Source: Zizania palustris
Taxonomy: Eukaryota; Streptophyta; Magnoliopsida; Poales; Poaceae
Direction of reading: 5' to 3'
Assembly: GCA_019279435.1 (NCBI GenBank)
Contig: JAAALK010000289.1
Span: 11,910,342 to 11,974,341 of the forward strand
Length of the DNA: 64,000 bases
Shown: one piece after another, positions 63,806 through 64,000 of the stretch
Layout of the letters: the number at the start of each line of letters is the position of its first letter
How positions within the stretch are numbered: position 1 is the stretch's first letter
Notes under the pieces: model-generated
The model's input: the letters and a program-made list of their open reading frames with translations, nothing else
Database searches by the model: none
Told to the model about the DNA's origin: nothing
Translations under genes and position numbers: made by a program

Positions 63806-63922
63806 ATGATGGATATTGCTTGGTCTGACACATCTACTTTTCCTTATGGCGGGGTCGGATCAGGCTTCATCCCACACAGTTTTGCACTAGTGCTATTTAA
63901 ATCGAAGATTTTGTTCCCCTAA
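63806..63922 (+). CDS. Start of a possible opposite-strand gene in the edge element
   Basis: A 38-codon frame MMDIAWSDTSTFPYGGVG... follows a TATA box and a leader. I do not recognise it. It could be a first exon, a frame truncated by mutation, or chance. Its position corresponds to the opposite-strand genes of Gypsy-A and -B. Confidence 0.3.
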   Translation: MMDIAWSDTSTFPYGGVGSGFIPHSFALVLFKSKILFP

Positions 63923-64000
63923 TCCCGGGCCTGCAAAGATCTCGGTGTTTCGAAAACTGTACTCATGATTACCTTTTTGCCAAACGTTGAAGGTGGCCCC

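Larger units (their letters stand above)
63570..64000 (-). mobile_element. 3' interior of the edge retrotransposon (partial)
   Basis: Internal sequence next to the 3' LTR. Its layout resembles Gypsy-A/B: purine tract, about 140 bp, then a TATA box on the opposite strand and a pyrimidine-rich leader before an ATG. No gag or pol sequence lies within the window. Confidence 0.55.

Noticed and set aside
1..64000. CRISPR array, bacterial operon or phage-like system
   Set aside because: Repeats here are LTRs, minisatellites and a 61-bp array without spacer structure; introns and transposons are plant-type.

Overview
This is a plant nuclear window, almost certainly from a grass (Poaceae). It contains TATA-type LTR retrotransposons with tRNA-primed ends, dense nested insertions, spliceosomal GT/AG introns, a plastid rps12 fragment ending in the short grass-type tail, and one long, intact, many-exon host gene. 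No bacterial-type genes, CRISPR arrays, rRNA or tRNA genes were recognised.

Region 1 (1-30,709) is a nest of LTR retrotransposons in older host sequence. A degenerate exon of an SLC25-type mitochondrial carrier (129-155 + 11046-11117) is split by Gypsy-A (156-11045, minus strand, TSD GTTGC). A plastid-derived rps12 fragment (about 11350-11460 + 30505-30709) is split by Gypsy-B (11461-30504, plus strand, TSD AATCT). Gypsy-B's gag is in turn split by a young gag-only element (12219-19850, TSD CCTCC). Gypsy-A and -B are one Tat-lineage family, with a dual RNase H. Both carry, between pol and the 3' LTR, a second gene on the opposite strand with its own TATA box and four introns. A 61-bp tandem repeat lies where the two convergent genes meet.

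Region 2 (30,710-37,582) is AT-rich intergenic DNA holding one almost intact young Copia element (31754-36846, TSD CATAT). Its polyprotein is interrupted by a single in-frame UGA.

Region 3 (37,583-61,725, minus strand) is an intact 18-exon gene for the CBF/MAK21-family ribosome biogenesis factor (CEBPZ/NOC1/SWA2), 1024 aa. Its introns are loaded with insertions: five hAT-like elements with exact 8-bp TSDs, three of them one family, plus a sixth weaker candidate; a solo LTR; a LINE fragment; a Copia element carrying a misplaced second copy of a polyprotein segment (47087-53282); and a PIF/Harbinger-like element carrying a captured NF-YC histone-fold fragment.

Region 4 (61,726-64,000) holds the promoter side of that gene, a Tourist MITE, and the 3' LTR plus adjacent interior of another minus-strand element running off the window. 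That element shows a TATA box on the opposite strand at the same place as in Gypsy-A/B.

The only gene that looks functional for the host is CEBPZ/NOC1; nearly everything else is mobile DNA at different stages of decay.
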